Assembly (NCBI GenBank): GCA_963709295.1 | Contig: CAVPVW010000004.1 | Location: forward strand, 186,001 to 250,000 | DNA from: JBGPQJ01 sp963709295 | Lineage (GTDB): Bacteria; Chloroflexota; Anaerolineae; Anaerolineales; Villigracilaceae | Length of the DNA stretch: 64,000 nucleotides | Direction: 5' to 3' | Notes under the pieces: model-generated | Seen by the model: only the letters and a program-made list of their open reading frames with translations | What the model was told of the DNA's origin: nothing | Database searches by the model: none | In this document: positions 28,824-38,823 of the stretch, piece by piece | How positions within the stretch are numbered: the first letter of the stretch is position 1 | Layout: every line of letters begins with the position of its first letter | Made by a program: the position numbers and the translations under genes

Positions 28824-29511
28824 TTACCAAACTCCAGGCAGAAGGCGGTATTTGACCTTTTGGGTATATTCGACGTAACCGGGCAGCTCGCGGCGCAGGA
28901 CTTCCTCTTCATTACGGATGCGTGCGATCAGGATGGGAACAATGAGCAAGCGCGGGTATCAAGGCCCAAAAGGAACCGAGCGCGACCGGCGAAGCGATGT
29001 AGAGCAGGCTGATGCCGGCATACATGGGATGCCGCACGATGGCATAGGGTCCGGTCGTCACCACTTTTTGACCGGCGTCCACTTCTACCACGCGGGAGAG
29101 GTAGCTGTTGACCGTCAGCACCCAGACGAAGGTCAAGTACCCTGCCAGGACGAGCAGGTCTGCGATGATGGAAACGATCGGGGGGACATTTGACCAGCCG
29201 AAGCGGATATCAAGACCGGGCAGCATGAATGCCACCAGGAAGTAGATAATGGCGATGCCAATGATCCTGCGCTGTGCCGTCTCTTTCTCTTTTGTCCGCA
29301 TCCGGCGTTCGAGCAGGGCTGGGTCATTCTTGAACAAATAGGCCAATGTGAAAACAAGGGGGGTATAAAGAACAACAATGTACAACCATCCCTGCCAGTA
29401 ACTCCAGGTGCCTGAAGGGAGGATGATAATGAGTGCGACGATGGGCAATCCAATCCCGGCACGAAAAAAGGCCGCTTTTTTGATGTCTCGCGTTGGTGTG
29501 TTTTCTGTCAT
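28824..29511 (-). CDS. Isoprenylcysteine carboxylmethyltransferase-like membrane protein
   Basis: About 228 residues with five hydrophobic segments. The C-terminal signature TTGPYAIVRHPMYAG is the ICMT/phospholipid-methyltransferase motif that binds S-adenosylmethionine. After a frameshift near 28950 the sequence continues RIRNEEEVLRRELPGY to the TAA at 28824. The start MTENTPTRDIKKAAF at 29511 has AAAGGAAA upstream. Bacteria lack prenylated proteins in the eukaryotic sense, so the natural substrate is probably a lipid or small thiol or amine. Confidence 0.85.
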
Positions 29512-29528
29512 GATTATTTCCTTTCTCT

Positions 29529-30462
29529 TCAAAATTCCTTGACCCAGGTATCGGTCACTTTCATCTCCCGCAGCATCGATCGGTATAAAGCGTCGGCGGC
29601 ATCTTCGTTGTGTGCTGTGGAAAAGACGCGGGTGCAGCCCAGGTGCTTGAGCCTGCGCATCCCCTCTGCCATGACAGCCTTGCCCAGTCCACGCCGCCAG
29701 TGTTCGGCAGCCGTGCCCACCAGTACGGTCACCGCGCTGCGGGTGGTGTCGTCGTACGAGATGGTGCAGAATGCCGCGATCTCTCCAGCAGGCGTGGCAG
29801 CCACGATATCCAGGTCGCGGCGGTAGAGCGGGGCGGATTGCATGTTCTGGTACCAGGTGTGGTCGCCATCGTACTTCTCATCCGGCTCCTCGGCGTGGAA
29901 CGCGCGCCACGAACACCAGCTGCGGGCGGGATGTTCGTCGAGCCCGCCCATCGAGCGGATCTCGTATCCGGGCGGGATGGGACCCTCAGGGTAGCGGCGA
30001 GTCCAGGTCGCGGCGGTAGTGATGACCCCAGCCCGGGCGGCGGGTAAATCCGCGCCTGGTCAGAACTTCCTGCCGGGACGCATCATCCGAAAAAACCGGC
30101 AGATAGAGGATCCTGCTTCCATCCTCTGTGCTGTCCGAATAATGTTCCTCGGCATAGGAAAAGGCTTCCTCTTCCAGTTCCGCTGTACGGAAATGTGGAT
30201 GCACATGCAGGCGGATCTCGTCGTGACAGATGGGGTGCAGGATTGCGGCGATCTGTCCATCGTCTGTTTCCCAGGCAACCGTCACCTGATCGAAAGGCGC
30301 GGTCTCATGGCAGGTCAGAATGAAGTGCCAGCGCCAGTGGTCGAGGCGGGCCACATGCCAGCTGTGTTCGAGACGGTCGTTGAGCAGGAAGACCTCTCGC
30401 AGGAAATTGCGGATACGCCAGAAATCACCTTCTGTTTTGCAGGAACGCATGGTGAGTTTCAT
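29529..30462 (-). CDS. Tandem GNAT acetyltransferase
   Basis: About 310 residues across one frameshift near 29990. The N-terminal half is a degenerate GNAT-like domain; the C-terminal half carries VTVLVGTAAEHWRRGLGKAV with the acetyl-CoA P-loop and ends CTRVFSTAHNEDAADALYRS. It has the same architecture as the gene at 23167 and is probably a distant paralogue. Its start at 30462 overlaps the stop of the phosphotransferase gene, so the two are coupled. Substrate unknown. Confidence 0.82.
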
Positions 30463-31466
30463 TGTTCTGTCCTTGCCTCCATCAATCTCCGCAGGCGTTT
30501 TTCGATGCGCTCGCTGAACTCGGCCGCCTGGAGATTCCAGGTGGGGTTCGGATCATTGAGAATGAAATTGACCAGACCCAGGCCGCGCGCGGCAATAAAG
30601 GAATCGATTTCTCCGGGATGGATTTCAGGCCAGGGGCTGTGATGGGAGTAACCTTTCTGGAAAGCCGCACGCAGGGAAGGATAGGAATCCATGTCCATGA
30701 AATAGTATAGCGTGGTGGCGATATCCTGCACGGGCCAGCCCCACATCAGGTCTTCGAAGTCAATCGGAGACAGCACCCCGCGTGAATAGCGCACATTCCA
30801 TTGATGCAAGTCATTATGCAGGATGCGCATCGGTTCACGGCCGGCTTTCAACCGGTCGATCGAATCCTGCGCCCAATCGATGGAATTTTGGTAAACGGCG
30901 CGTCTCTTCGAGGTGAATAAAGCCGAGAAGCGCTCCTCGAACAGGATGACCGGCTCCGGGAACGGGAAGACCTGGTCGAAGCGCAGCAGGGAAAGTCCTG
31001 AGGGTGGCTGGTAGGTCAGCGCATGGGCGTGGAGCCCGGCCATCAATTCCCCGAGTTTTTCAATGGTGGTCGTGGAGATGTGCTCTGCCAGGTTGGTCCC
31101 CGGCACCCAGGAGAAGATCGCACACAGGCGAGGTTGAGGCACACCGGGCGCCTCCGCCTCGACCACGAGACGACCGTCGCGAGCGGGGAGCGGACGCGGT
31201 ACGCTGAGGGGGGTATCGCGTGCCAGGGCAGACAGCCAGTCCATTTCGGCTGCGACATGCTCGAGGGTGTGACCGCCTTCCGGCAGGGTGACGCGCAGGA
31301 TCCACCTTTCGCCCGTGCGTGTGTCCACCCGGAAGATGCCGTTCATATCGTTGGTGACCAGTCGCAGACGAATTGCCTCCAGATCATAGTGCCTGAGCGC
31401 ATTCAAAGCCAGAGGGCGCAGTCGGCGGGCTTGTCCGCGTTCGGTGAGAGTGGAGTAGGGTTTCAT
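30459..31466 (-). CDS. Aminoglycoside phosphotransferase (APH)-family kinase
   Basis: About 336 residues from MKPYSTLTERGQARRL at 31466 (the open frame extends further upstream but lacks a better start). The kinase-like catalytic loop is ILHNDLHQWNVRYSRG (H-x-D-x4-N) followed by SPIDFEDLMWGWPVQD, both hallmarks of the APH/choline-kinase superfamily. Similar proteins phosphorylate antibiotics, homoserine or thiamine; clinical resistance cannot be inferred. It is coupled to the tandem GNAT gene. Confidence 0.87.
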   Translation of the reverse strand: MKPYSTLTERGQARRLRPLALNALRHYDLEAIRLRLVTNDMNGIFRVDTRTGERWILRVTLPEGGHTLEHVAAEMDWLSALARDTPLSVPRPLPARDGRLVVEAEAPGVPQPRLCAIFSWVPGTNLAEHISTTTIEKLGELMAGLHAHALTYQPPSGLSLLRFDQVFPFPEPVILFEERFSALFTSKRRAVYQNSIDWAQDSIDRLKAGREPMRILHNDLHQWNVRYSRGVLSPIDFEDLMWGWPVQDIATTLYYFMDMDSYPSLRAAFQKGYSHHSPWPEIHPGEIDSFIAARGLGLVNFILNDPNPTWNLQAAEFSERIEKRLRRLMEARTEQ

Positions 31467-31503
31467 AGCGGGTGTTCCTGATTGAAGCGCATGCAAATCC
31501 CCA

Positions 31504-32640
31504 TCAGGGCTGTTGGAAAATGGACGCTGCCAGGGATTTAATTTTCGCTGTGTCTGGCTCGAGGCAAACGGAAATATTCGCAGGCGCATTCACGGTCAGC
31601 GTGCGTCCCTCTTCCGGACCAGGCGCAGTGACCACCTCCAGCGCCATGTGCACCTCGGGGCAGGCTTCCGGATCGGTGGCCTGAACGGCTGCCACCAGGT
31701 CCCAGATGAAAACGCCATCACGCGACCAATTGTCCAGCATCCACTGCAACAGGTCGCCAGCCAGTTCGCTTTCGGGCGTATCCGCTTTCCATCCGGGCAC
31801 GTCCTTCTGCTTCCAGACCACCTGGCGGGTGGCGTCCAGCGGCACAAGGTGCAGGGGCAGCCCTGATGAGAAGACCTCACTGGCAGCCAGAGGGTCGACC
31901 CAGATATTCCACTCCGCGGTCTCGTTCTCGAACTCCGGCCAGTCGCTGTGGATATTACCCGGAACATTTACGCTGCCGCCCATGATGTAGACATCGCGGA
32001 TGTTCGCAGCGATGCCCGGATCAAGACGCAGCGCCTCAGCTAGATTGGTGTGACTTCCACTGATAAAGAGCGTCACCGGCTTTTTCGATTTTGAAATGGT
32101 CTCGGCAATCAGCTTTGCTGCCGGGACAGGGTCCACGGCGCCGGCTGCCGGGGCAAGTTCCAGCCCCCAGAACTCGTCGCTCGCCTGGCGCCAGGATTCA
32201 GGAAAAGCGTTTGTCCCCTCCAGCGGCGCATCTTTGCCATACCCGACGGGGATGTCCGTTCGCCCGGTGGCGGCTAGGATTTGCGCCACATGCGGTGTAA
32301 ACTTTTCAGGATGAGCCTCACCGTAGGAGATGGTTACCGCGCGCACATCGTAGAGCGGATTGCGCAGGAAGAACAGCAGGGCAATCGACCCATCGGGGCT
32401 GCCGTCATCATCCACGATGAGGGGGATGGGACCGTCCTCGCCGGGCGCTGGCAGCTGCACCGGAGCGATCAACTCCTCTCGGTCCGGGCAATCGGAGATT
32501 TTCAGGTCCGGCCACGTGCCCTCGATGCAAACAGGGTCCGCCCCCAACTTTTCCCAAAGCGGAGCCAAGGGCCAGACAAGGATCAGCAAGCAGGCAAAGA
32601 CTGCAAATACAATGAGAATGATTCGCCAGATGTTTCTCAT
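31504..32640 (-). CDS. Exported nucleoside hydrolase (IunH-like)
   Basis: 378 residues. An N-terminal membrane anchor (IILIVFAVFACLLILVWPLA) places the enzyme outside the cytoplasm. The Asp-rich N-terminal motif of nucleoside hydrolases appears as LIVDDDGSPDGSIALL, close to but not identical with D-x-D-x-G-x-DD. Further matches are LFISGSHTNLAEAL, VYIMGGSVNVPGN and the C-terminal EWNIWVDPLAASEVF. These enzymes cleave the N-glycosidic bond of ribonucleosides and use Ca2+. An extracellular nucleoside scavenger is plausible; changed Asp spacing leaves activity open. Confidence 0.83.
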   Translation of the reverse strand: MRNIWRIILIVFAVFACLLILVWPLAPLWEKLGADPVCIEGTWPDLKISDCPDREELIAPVQLPAPGEDGPIPLIVDDDGSPDGSIALLFFLRNPLYDVRAVTISYGEAHPEKFTPHVAQILAATGRTDIPVGYGKDAPLEGTNAFPESWRQASDEFWGLELAPAAGAVDPVPAAKLIAETISKSKKPVTLFISGSHTNLAEALRLDPGIAANIRDVYIMGGSVNVPGNIHSDWPEFENETAEWNIWVDPLAASEVFSSGLPLHLVPLDATRQVVWKQKDVPGWKADTPESELAGDLLQWMLDNWSRDGVFIWDLVAAVQATDPEACPEVHMALEVVTAPGPEEGRTLTVNAPANISVCLEPDTAKIKSLAASIFQQP

Positions 32641-32655
32641 ATCACAGCTCCATTC

Positions 32656-33436
32656 TTACCTGAGAGGCTTGAACCAGGCCAGCCGCTTATAGGCTCTCTC
32701 GTTTTGGAAACCGAGCTTGCGCGCCAATGACACAGAACCGGCATTCAATCTGGCGCAATCCCAATACGTGCGGGAACCTGCCTGCTCGCACAGATTGATC
32801 AAGGTAGCACAGGTGAGTGTCGCCAGACCCTGCCGGCGATGAGCCTCCTGGGTACGGACTCCAATTTCCCGCATCCCCAGGATATCCATGTCCGCATATG
32901 CTTCGCAGACAACAGCCTCACCATGCAGGATGCAAACCGCGAAGCCTTTCTCAAGAAAATTATCCAGGCTGCCATAGCGATTGAGATTTTCCTCATTCTT
33001 TGGGCTGTGCTCCAAAAGGGCGCGGTCCCATTTTATGGATTGAATACCCGGCAGGTGGCTCGACCAGGTAGGGGGACAGATCGCTGCTGCCAATGGGACG
33101 GTCAAACTCCAGGCATTCTGCCCCGGCTTGGGGGTCGGGAGGGAAAAGCTCTGTGTCCGTTTTGCCGTCCCGGAACCCCAGCGCGACAACGCCCTCCTGC
33201 CTGAGCAGAGCCACCGCATCGAATAAAATTCTGCGGTCAATGCGGCCGCCGCGATAGAGCGTACCGTCATCTGCTTCCCAGATCATTGCCCATTGAGGGC
33301 GACCGGGATCGTCTGTGAAGATCCTGCCTGTGTTCCCGCCTGCCAGCACAGCCAGTGCGCGAATGCCTGTCGGCATCGAGAGATCCAACAGAGATGCAAG
33401 CTCAGGGCTGACTTGGGCTGGGGTGATTTCGCGCAT
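32656..33436 (-). CDS. GNAT acetyltransferase
   Basis: About 258 residues, start MREITPAQVSPELASL at 33436. A frameshift near 33000 joins the N-terminal part, which ends in PPAGYSIHKM, to a C-terminal GNAT domain with MREIGVRTQEAHRRQGLATL and LNAGSVSLARKLGFQNERAY. This resembles the GNAT_acetyltran group in which an N-terminal lid domain precedes the catalytic one. It lies 21 nt after the Eis-like gene stop and 16 nt before the nucleoside hydrolase gene. Substrate unknown. Confidence 0.82.
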
Positions 33437-33456
33437 CTTTCAAATCCTTCTTGCAG

Positions 33457-34638
33457 TTAAAAATTCTCATGCATGAAAGGAATCAGCCGGGGGAACATCT
33501 CTTGCATGGTGGATTGAGTCCGGGAATCGGGGTTGCCCCAGCCGCGCAGATGAAAGTCCTGCGGGTCGCGCGTGCCGGCGACCAGCGCGCTCAACCCCTG
33601 AATGGTCAGCTCGCAATCCGCCTGTGATGTTTTCGAAACGGCCAACTGGTTGTCACGCCCGGCAAATTGCCACTGGCCTTCATTCCACGGGCAGAGGGGA
33701 TCGATGATCTTTGCCGAGAAAGCTCCGTTGCCCGCATTCATCCCGCCAATCTTTTCCACATCGAGAACGCGGTTCATGGCCGGGCGGATGGCAGACTCTA
33801 CTTTTAATTCCAAATCTGACAACCAGGTCTCAGGATATTCATCCGGCGGCAGGTGGATTTCGGCGCGATCCGCCTGGTCGATGTGACGGGCGATCCAGTT
33901 GAGCATCAGGGTTCGGGCGCGGCTGGTCCGGTAGTAAAAACGGTAGGCGACGAAATTAAATTTCGTAACCTCCTCACCCGTGATGCGGTACAGAATCAAT
34001 CCTTCCGTCTGTCCTTCGAAACGAGCGAAAGCGAGCCACAGGTTGGCGCGATCCGCCGCGGACTGGTCGCCAAAATCGAAGAAGCCCATGCCGTGCCGGT
34101 ACAGGCGCATGTCTGCCAGGTAATCCCGGTAAGCCCCGAAGACCTCACCGACGGGTTTTAACTCGATTTCGCCGCCTGTGTCCACCTTCAGCAGGCGAGA
34201 AAGGGATAACGGCGAAAACTTGGCGACCTTGGTCAGCGGGTAGGAGACATATCCCAACCTTTCATAGAATGACTCGCGGAAGGGATACAGGTTCGAGAAG
34301 ACCTTCCCCGATTCCCGTTCATCAGACAGCAGACTGGTGATCGTCTGCCGGCAATAGCCCTTGCGCCGCGCGGATGGGTCGGTGGCGACGCCCCACACGC
34401 CGGACGCGGGGAACAATTTTCCCCGCAGATTTTGCGTCATGGCTGTGCTGACCGCAATGGAGACGGGCTTTTCATCTTCGAACGCAGCGCGGCAGGTAAG
34501 CCCCCTGCGCCCGCGGACGCTGCTCAGCCATTCTTCCTTGTTCTGGAACGGCGGCGTCGGATGCAGCGCGTACTGGGCCAGCCCATAAAGCGTTTCGAAC
34601 AATTCATCTCCAAGCAAAGAGTGTACGGCGAAAGGCAT
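33457..34638 (-). CDS. Eis-like GNAT N-acetyltransferase
   Basis: 393 residues in one frame. The N-terminal GNAT domain has VWGVATDPSARRKGYCRQTI (acetyl-CoA site) and FSNLYPFRESFYERLGYVSY, a very typical Eis stretch. A middle GNAT-like domain and a C-terminal sterol-carrier-like domain (DCELTIQGLSALVAGTRDP) complete the Eis layout. It is more complete than the other Eis-like gene at 21444. Family members acetylate multiple amines on peptides or antibiotics. Cytoplasmic. Confidence 0.9.
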   Translation of the reverse strand: MPFAVHSLLGDELFETLYGLAQYALHPTPPFQNKEEWLSSVRGRRGLTCRAAFEDEKPVSIAVSTAMTQNLRGKLFPASGVWGVATDPSARRKGYCRQTITSLLSDERESGKVFSNLYPFRESFYERLGYVSYPLTKVAKFSPLSLSRLLKVDTGGEIELKPVGEVFGAYRDYLADMRLYRHGMGFFDFGDQSAADRANLWLAFARFEGQTEGLILYRITGEEVTKFNFVAYRFYYRTSRARTLMLNWIARHIDQADRAEIHLPPDEYPETWLSDLELKVESAIRPAMNRVLDVEKIGGMNAGNGAFSAKIIDPLCPWNEGQWQFAGRDNQLAVSKTSQADCELTIQGLSALVAGTRDPQDFHLRGWGNPDSRTQSTMQEMFPRLIPFMHENF

Positions 34639-34668
34639 AGAGTAGTTCTCCTTTGTTATCCCGATTAG

Positions 34669-34698
34669 CCAGCGGAGATTTACAGAAATCTCCGCTGG
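34669..34698. repeat. 13-bp palindrome between two stop-start boundaries
   Basis: Arms 34669-34681 and 34686-34698 pair perfectly around ACAG. It lies just downstream of the XRE gene stop (34708) and upstream of the Eis-like gene. No T-run follows on either strand, so it is a REP-like or processing hairpin rather than a standard terminator. A different palindrome occupies the same place beside the XRE remnant at 37836. Confidence 0.7.
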
Positions 34699-34707
34699 CT
34701 GGGTTGC

Positions 34708-35292
34708 CTATTTCACGAACGGAATGCTCAATGCGTAGTGTACGGGCTTATCGGATAGCGAGCGAATCGTGTTGGCGATGCCCTGATAGAAGCAGAAGAA
34801 TCCGATGAGGATAAAGGGGAGGATGCTGAATATGGCCAGAGCTGAAGCCAATATGACAAATCCCTCTCCCATGTCCATGCTCAACAGGACTAATGCAGGC
34901 AAGCCGACGAGCATGAAGAATGCAGCAGCGAAGAGCAGTAATGTCATGGTGATCTGGAAGTTGAGCACCTGTCGTCCCTGCTTGTCGATCTTGTACGACT
35001 GGTTTTTCTTCCACGACCACAGCAGCAGGGGGATGATGAGGATGACAAAGATGCTGCTGATGTGGAGAACGGCCAGCCAGAGATTTTCGTTGCCGGTGTT
35101 CTCCTCGCCGAAGTCGAATTCGAGCACTTCGCCCAGGCAGTGGATGGTGTACGCGCGCGGGTCCACTTCGCCGCTTTCGATGCGTTGGATGGTCCGCGGG
35201 CTGACTTCACAGCGTTCCGCCAGCTGTTCCTGCGTCAGTCCTTTTTGCTGGCGCAGTTCTGTTACTTTGAGTCCGAGATCAGGTTGGTTCAT
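34708..35292 (-). CDS. XRE-family regulator with C-terminal membrane domain (DUF4870-like)
   Basis: 194 residues. Residues 8-60 form an XRE helix-turn-helix (KVTELRQQKGLTQEQLAERC, then SPRTIQRIESGEVDPRAYT). The rest has four hydrophobic segments in a DUF4870-like pattern, including LAVLHISSIFVILIIPLLLW. It is therefore a membrane-tethered DNA-binding protein. The ATG at 35292 has AAAGGAG upstream. A TATAAT on the minus strand at 35320-35325 and repeated GGCACGACA motifs behind it could be its own promoter and operator. A remnant of a second copy is at 37877. Confidence 0.88.
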   Translation of the reverse strand: MNQPDLGLKVTELRQQKGLTQEQLAERCEVSPRTIQRIESGEVDPRAYTIHCLGEVLEFDFGEENTGNENLWLAVLHISSIFVILIIPLLLWSWKKNQSYKIDKQGRQVLNFQITMTLLLFAAAFFMLVGLPALVLLSMDMGEGFVILASALAIFSILPFILIGFFCFYQGIANTIRSLSDKPVHYALSIPFVK

Positions 35293-35319
35293 GGTTTACT
35301 CCTTTCGAATGTAAACCAC

Positions 35320-35400
35320 ATTATAGGAATCCGGCCTGGAAACTCCACGTCGTGTGGACGACATTGGCACGACACTTGCATTTTGGGCACGACATTGCCA
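35320..35400 (-). promoter_or_regulatory. Promoter and putative operator of the XRE gene
   Basis: A TATAAT on the minus strand occupies 35320-35325. Upstream of it are GTCGT-CCAC-ACGAC, an inverted repeat near 35350, and two direct GGCACGACA motifs at about 35366 and 35386. The GGCACGACACTTGC stretch is conserved beside the XRE remnant at about 37940, which supports a functional binding site. Autoregulation is inference. Confidence 0.5.
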
Positions 35401-35495
35401 TTTCACGCGTTTTTCCCTGCCGATTAATTGATTTATTTGGGTCGCAGTGTTATTTTACGCTCAAAGCGATTGCTCGATGCCTTGCAGAGGGGGGG

Positions 35496-36474
35496 TTAAA
35501 CAGTGAGTTCTTCCTGTTGGTGGACATTTCGACGGATGTAAAGCACAACTCCCAAAATAAGCAAAACGATCCCAATAAAGAGCAATGTATAACTCCCTAC
35601 CACCTTTTGAGTGTGCAGGACAAACCCTGCCAGGATCAAGAGCGCACCAGGAAAGAAGAACATGAAACGTAAATTCCTGCGAATCGCGTAATAAAGCATC
35701 GCCGCTCCGCATAGTGTGTAAAAGCCGGTGATAAGCAGTTCCTGTCCCCAGAGGATCAGGAAATCCACTTCCGGCTGTGGATATCCGCCCGAGGTGATTG
35801 CCTGGTTGGTGATGACCAGCGAGGGCTGCAGCCAGCCCAAATCCTGCGGGCAGAGCCGGATCCACCCGGCCATGTAACGCCACTCTCCGCGGCTGGGGTA
35901 ATCCGCCATTTGGCCGGCGCGGATTCCGAAGTGGAGATGCGGCTCCAACGGACTCTTCGGCACTACCACCGTTTTCATCGGGGTCGCCCAGGTAGGCGAT
36001 CAAATCACCCTTCTTGACTTTTTCGCCGGATGGTAATTTCCAGCGGCTGGGGCTGAGGTGACCGTAGAGGGAATACAGGTTGAATTGGGGATGGTCGATG
36101 ATGATCAGCCAGCCGTAGCCGCCCGCCGTCCCTGAGAAACTGACGCGCCCATCCGCCATCGCGTAGACCGGAGTCCCCGCAGGCCGTTTGTAATCTTCAG
36201 CGGCATGGAACGCGAGATCAGAATAGTTATAGCAGTCGGGTTTATTGGGAGGACATTCATTGGAAACGCCAAACCAGCCAAAGAAAAGTTCATAATCTAT
36301 CGTGGACTCTTCGAGCGGAAAACGGAATGGGAGGCTGTCGTCGCTGGTGATTTCATCGGCGTCGATCAATCCGATAGGTGTGCTTTGAGGGGATGATTCC
36401 GGGTACTTTGCAGTGCAGCCTGCCAGCAGCAGCATCGCGAGAAGTAGATATGCCAACAGACGCGGGTTGAACAT
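35496..36474 (-). CDS. M23-family metallopeptidase lipoprotein with C-terminal membrane helices
   Basis: About 325 residues. A lipoprotein signal (LLAYLLLAMLLLAGC) precedes an M23/LytM domain with FHAAEDYKRPAGTPVYA carrying the H-x3-D zinc ligands and, after a frameshift near 35960, EPHLHFGI with the H-x-H ligand. M23 enzymes cut peptidoglycan cross-links or act as inactive activators; here the zinc ligands look intact. The C-terminus adds three or four hydrophobic helices, unusual for a lipoprotein. Start at 36474 with GGAAAGG upstream. Confidence 0.83.
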
Positions 36475-36736
36475 GCTAAACTGCCTTTCCAAATTGACTC
36501 GCCAAAGAAGAGGTGGTTAAATATCACACCTGTGATGAAATGCAATGTAAACGCATATCTTCCAAGCGCGATCATCCGCTCCGGATGGGCATACTCGTTC
36601 CAGGATACGATCACGATTTTCGCCATGGGCGCTCAGTCATCCAGAATTTTCTCTTTTCTGTCTGAAAAGTATTATTTGGGGACCCCATGTTTTTTTCCTT
36701 TTTTTCCGAGCATTCACCTTCGACTTGCCACTATTT

Positions 36737-37781
36737 TTAGCTTTCTGGTACCGGTTCTTGATACACCTCCGGCAGATCGGAGGGCATCTTTTTCCACATG
36801 CGGTCAATCATGACTGCAACGACTGCGAAGAGGACGAGCAGTACACTCCCGGCATTCGTCACCGGAAGCACGGTGCCCAGCGTATTCATGGAATTCATTG
36901 ATGCGTGGAAGAGCGCCGGTGCCAGGATGCTGCCTCGCGTCCGGTTGTAGATCCACCGAAGAGGATGGTGATGAACGGGTAGATGCCGATGCGGACAAGA
37001 AGATAGCCGCCTTCTCGGTACTGGAAGATGTCATTAGGGATATGCCAGACAACCAGGTAAGCCCAGAGAAGGAGATTGGCAATCAAGGGGCTGTAGTTTG
37101 CTTGAAGACGTCGCTGTGCGAACCCGCGCCAGCCGCCTTCCTCGTTGATCCCTCCGCTATAAAAGAATACAGAGGCGAATGTAATTAAGGTAGCCGACAG
37201 GATCCCGGGATTGAAATGGATGCTGTAGAGCGATGGCTTGCCAGCTAGAAGGTTTGTGATTACTACTCCCAGGAAGTGAATACAGGAAAGCGAGCAGCGC
37301 GACCAGGTACCAGGCAAAGTGTCCCCGGAGGTGGACCAGGGTCGAGAAATATTCCCTCAGGCTGGTCACCCGGCTGAAGGCACTGGAGAAAACGTATGCA
37401 GGCAATAATGCGATCGGGATTGAAATGATGAGCATGGGCACCCATCCTACGGTAGGATCGGGATTGTTTCGCCATAAGTCGAGGGCGGAGACGAGGAGAG
37501 CGACCAGCCACACGATCCCAAAGGTGAGCCAGCGTTTGCTTGCCGATACTGGGCTCTTTCGGGCTTATCCACCTGGTAACGATCATCCCAGCCAGGACTG
37601 GCCCATAAAATGCCAACCTCGCTGTGTAGAGAAGCATCACCTCCACGAGGTCCGATTGATTTACAGAACCTGCCTGGTAGAGGGCAATTACGGTAATAAG
37701 CAAGCTCCACGTGATTACCAATGCTAACGAGAAGAATGAGATGATCGGATGTGATTTCGCCAAATTAGTCAGTTTGTTCAT
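36737..37781 (-). CDS. CPBP-family intramembrane metalloprotease (CAAX-like)
   Basis: About 345 residues after joining four frame segments (breaks near 37540, 37280 and 36960). It has about eight hydrophobic helices. The family's motif 1 is GGINEEGGWRGFAQRRLQ (EE-x3-R), motif 2 lies in the WHIPNDIF region and motif 3 is ALFHASMNSMNT. These Glu and His residues form the glutamic-type active site of CPBP proteases. Bacterial members are linked to bacteriocin immunity or maturation. The stop is TAA at 36737. Confidence 0.82.
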
Positions 37782-37835
37782 GGATGAACATCCTCTCTTG
37801 TTGATAATTCGATGCCTAAGGGTATTCAGCAATTC

Positions 37836-37869
37836 AGGAGACTGTCATCTTTACTGATGACAGTCTCCT
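37836..37869. repeat. 14-bp palindrome downstream of the XRE remnant
   Basis: Arms 37836-37849 and 37856-37869 pair perfectly around TTTACT. It occupies the same relative place as the palindrome downstream of the intact XRE gene but has a different sequence. No T-run follows. Confidence 0.7.
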
Positions 37870-37876
37870 TCCCGGG

Positions 37877-38040
37877 TCACTTCACAAATGGAATACTCAA
37901 TGCGTAACGAACGGGCTTGTCCGCCAGCGCACGGACGACATTGGCACGACACTTGCGTTTTTGGTAAGACATTGCCATTTCACATTGTTTTCCTCGCCGA
38001 TAAGTGAATTAATTGGGTCTGCAGATATTTTGCGATTAAA
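37877..38040 (-). pseudogene. Remnant of a second XRE/DUF4870-like gene
   Basis: On the minus strand the last 17 codons of an XRE-type gene survive (ALADKPVRYALSIPFVK then TGA at 37877), matching SLSDKPVHYALSIPFVK at the end of the intact gene at 34708. They are joined directly to sequence matching the region upstream of that gene, including GACATTGGCACGACACTTGC. The whole coding body between is missing. This is a near-complete internal deletion of a duplicated gene with its 3' end and operator region left behind. Confidence 0.8.
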
Positions 38041-38096
38041 AATAGAACGGTATTTGCTGGCGGATATGTCAAATTCTCTGTTCTGCTGCCCTTCTC

Positions 38097-38533
38097 TCAA
38101 TGAGATTTAATGTTCAAGATGGTCGCGATGACATATAAAATTGTATACACAAGCCATAGCGGGCGACTTAGCGGCCAAAGCGGCCACCAATAGAACATGA
38201 CCGTTGCCAGGTATAGAAATACGTAGGGAACCAATACGGATAATTGAAGCGGGTTTCGGAAGGGGATCTGCGCTACATAATCGACCCAGTACCCAAACGC
38301 GGCGAAGAGAACGAAAAGGAATCCTCCCACCCAGAAGGACCAGCTTTTTCCGCCGAGAAGCAAAATCACGCTGATGACCGCGGCTGGAATGCACAGGGTA
38401 TAGACACCCATCCAGACTTAACCGTGTAGCTTTCGAAGAAGCGTTTGCGCAGCGCAAAATGAATGATCAGTATGATCTGGAAAAGGAACGCCCAGGCGAT
38501 AAAAAGTTTATCGAGGTCATCCAGCTTTGACAT
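38097..38533 (-). CDS. Small polytopic membrane protein, unknown
   Basis: About 144 residues with four or five membrane helices. It starts MSKLDDLDKLFIAWAFLFQ at 38533 with GGAG 7 nt upstream. A frameshift near 38415 joins the first helix to VYTLCIPAAVISVILLLGG, followed by GGFLFVLFAAFGYWVDYVA and VFLYLATVMFYWW. No catalytic motif is visible and I do not recognise the family. It is separated from the upstream lipoprotein by a terminator and appears to be transcribed alone. Confidence 0.7.
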
Positions 38534-38754
38534 TAGCAATCTCCAATCCACAGGCTGATTTGTGCTTTTTCGGCGGTTTGCTCCAGTTTGATCATAGATC
38601 AAGGGTTGATGACCTGTCATCCACAAACATGATGATTGACTTGATGATTCAAAAAACCCCACCGATTGGAGGGGCTTCTATGCACATATGGAGCTTTGAA
38701 CTTACCAGATTTTGAGGAACAGGCAATAATCACTTGGAAATTGGAGGAAAGTCA

Positions 38755-38787
38755 TAAAAACACACCCCCTTGAAAAGAGAGTGTGTT
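38755..38787 (-). terminator. Rho-independent terminator after the 38.8-39.7 kb lipoprotein gene
   Basis: Read on the minus strand: ACACACTCTC, a 7-nt loop, GGGGGTGTGT and then TTTTTA. The stem is 10 bp including two G-U pairs. It lies 37 nt after the stop of the lipoprotein gene at 38824. Confidence 0.8.
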
Positions 38788-38823
38788 GTATCTCCGTAAA
38801 TTACCGTTACAAATCGGACGTTT

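Noticed and set aside
36475..36626. Short minus-strand open frame MAKIVIVSWNEYAHPERM
   Set aside because: It lies in the 260-bp gap between the CPBP and M23 genes and overlaps the M23 start in another frame. There is no family match, and the ribosome site fits the M23 start better.
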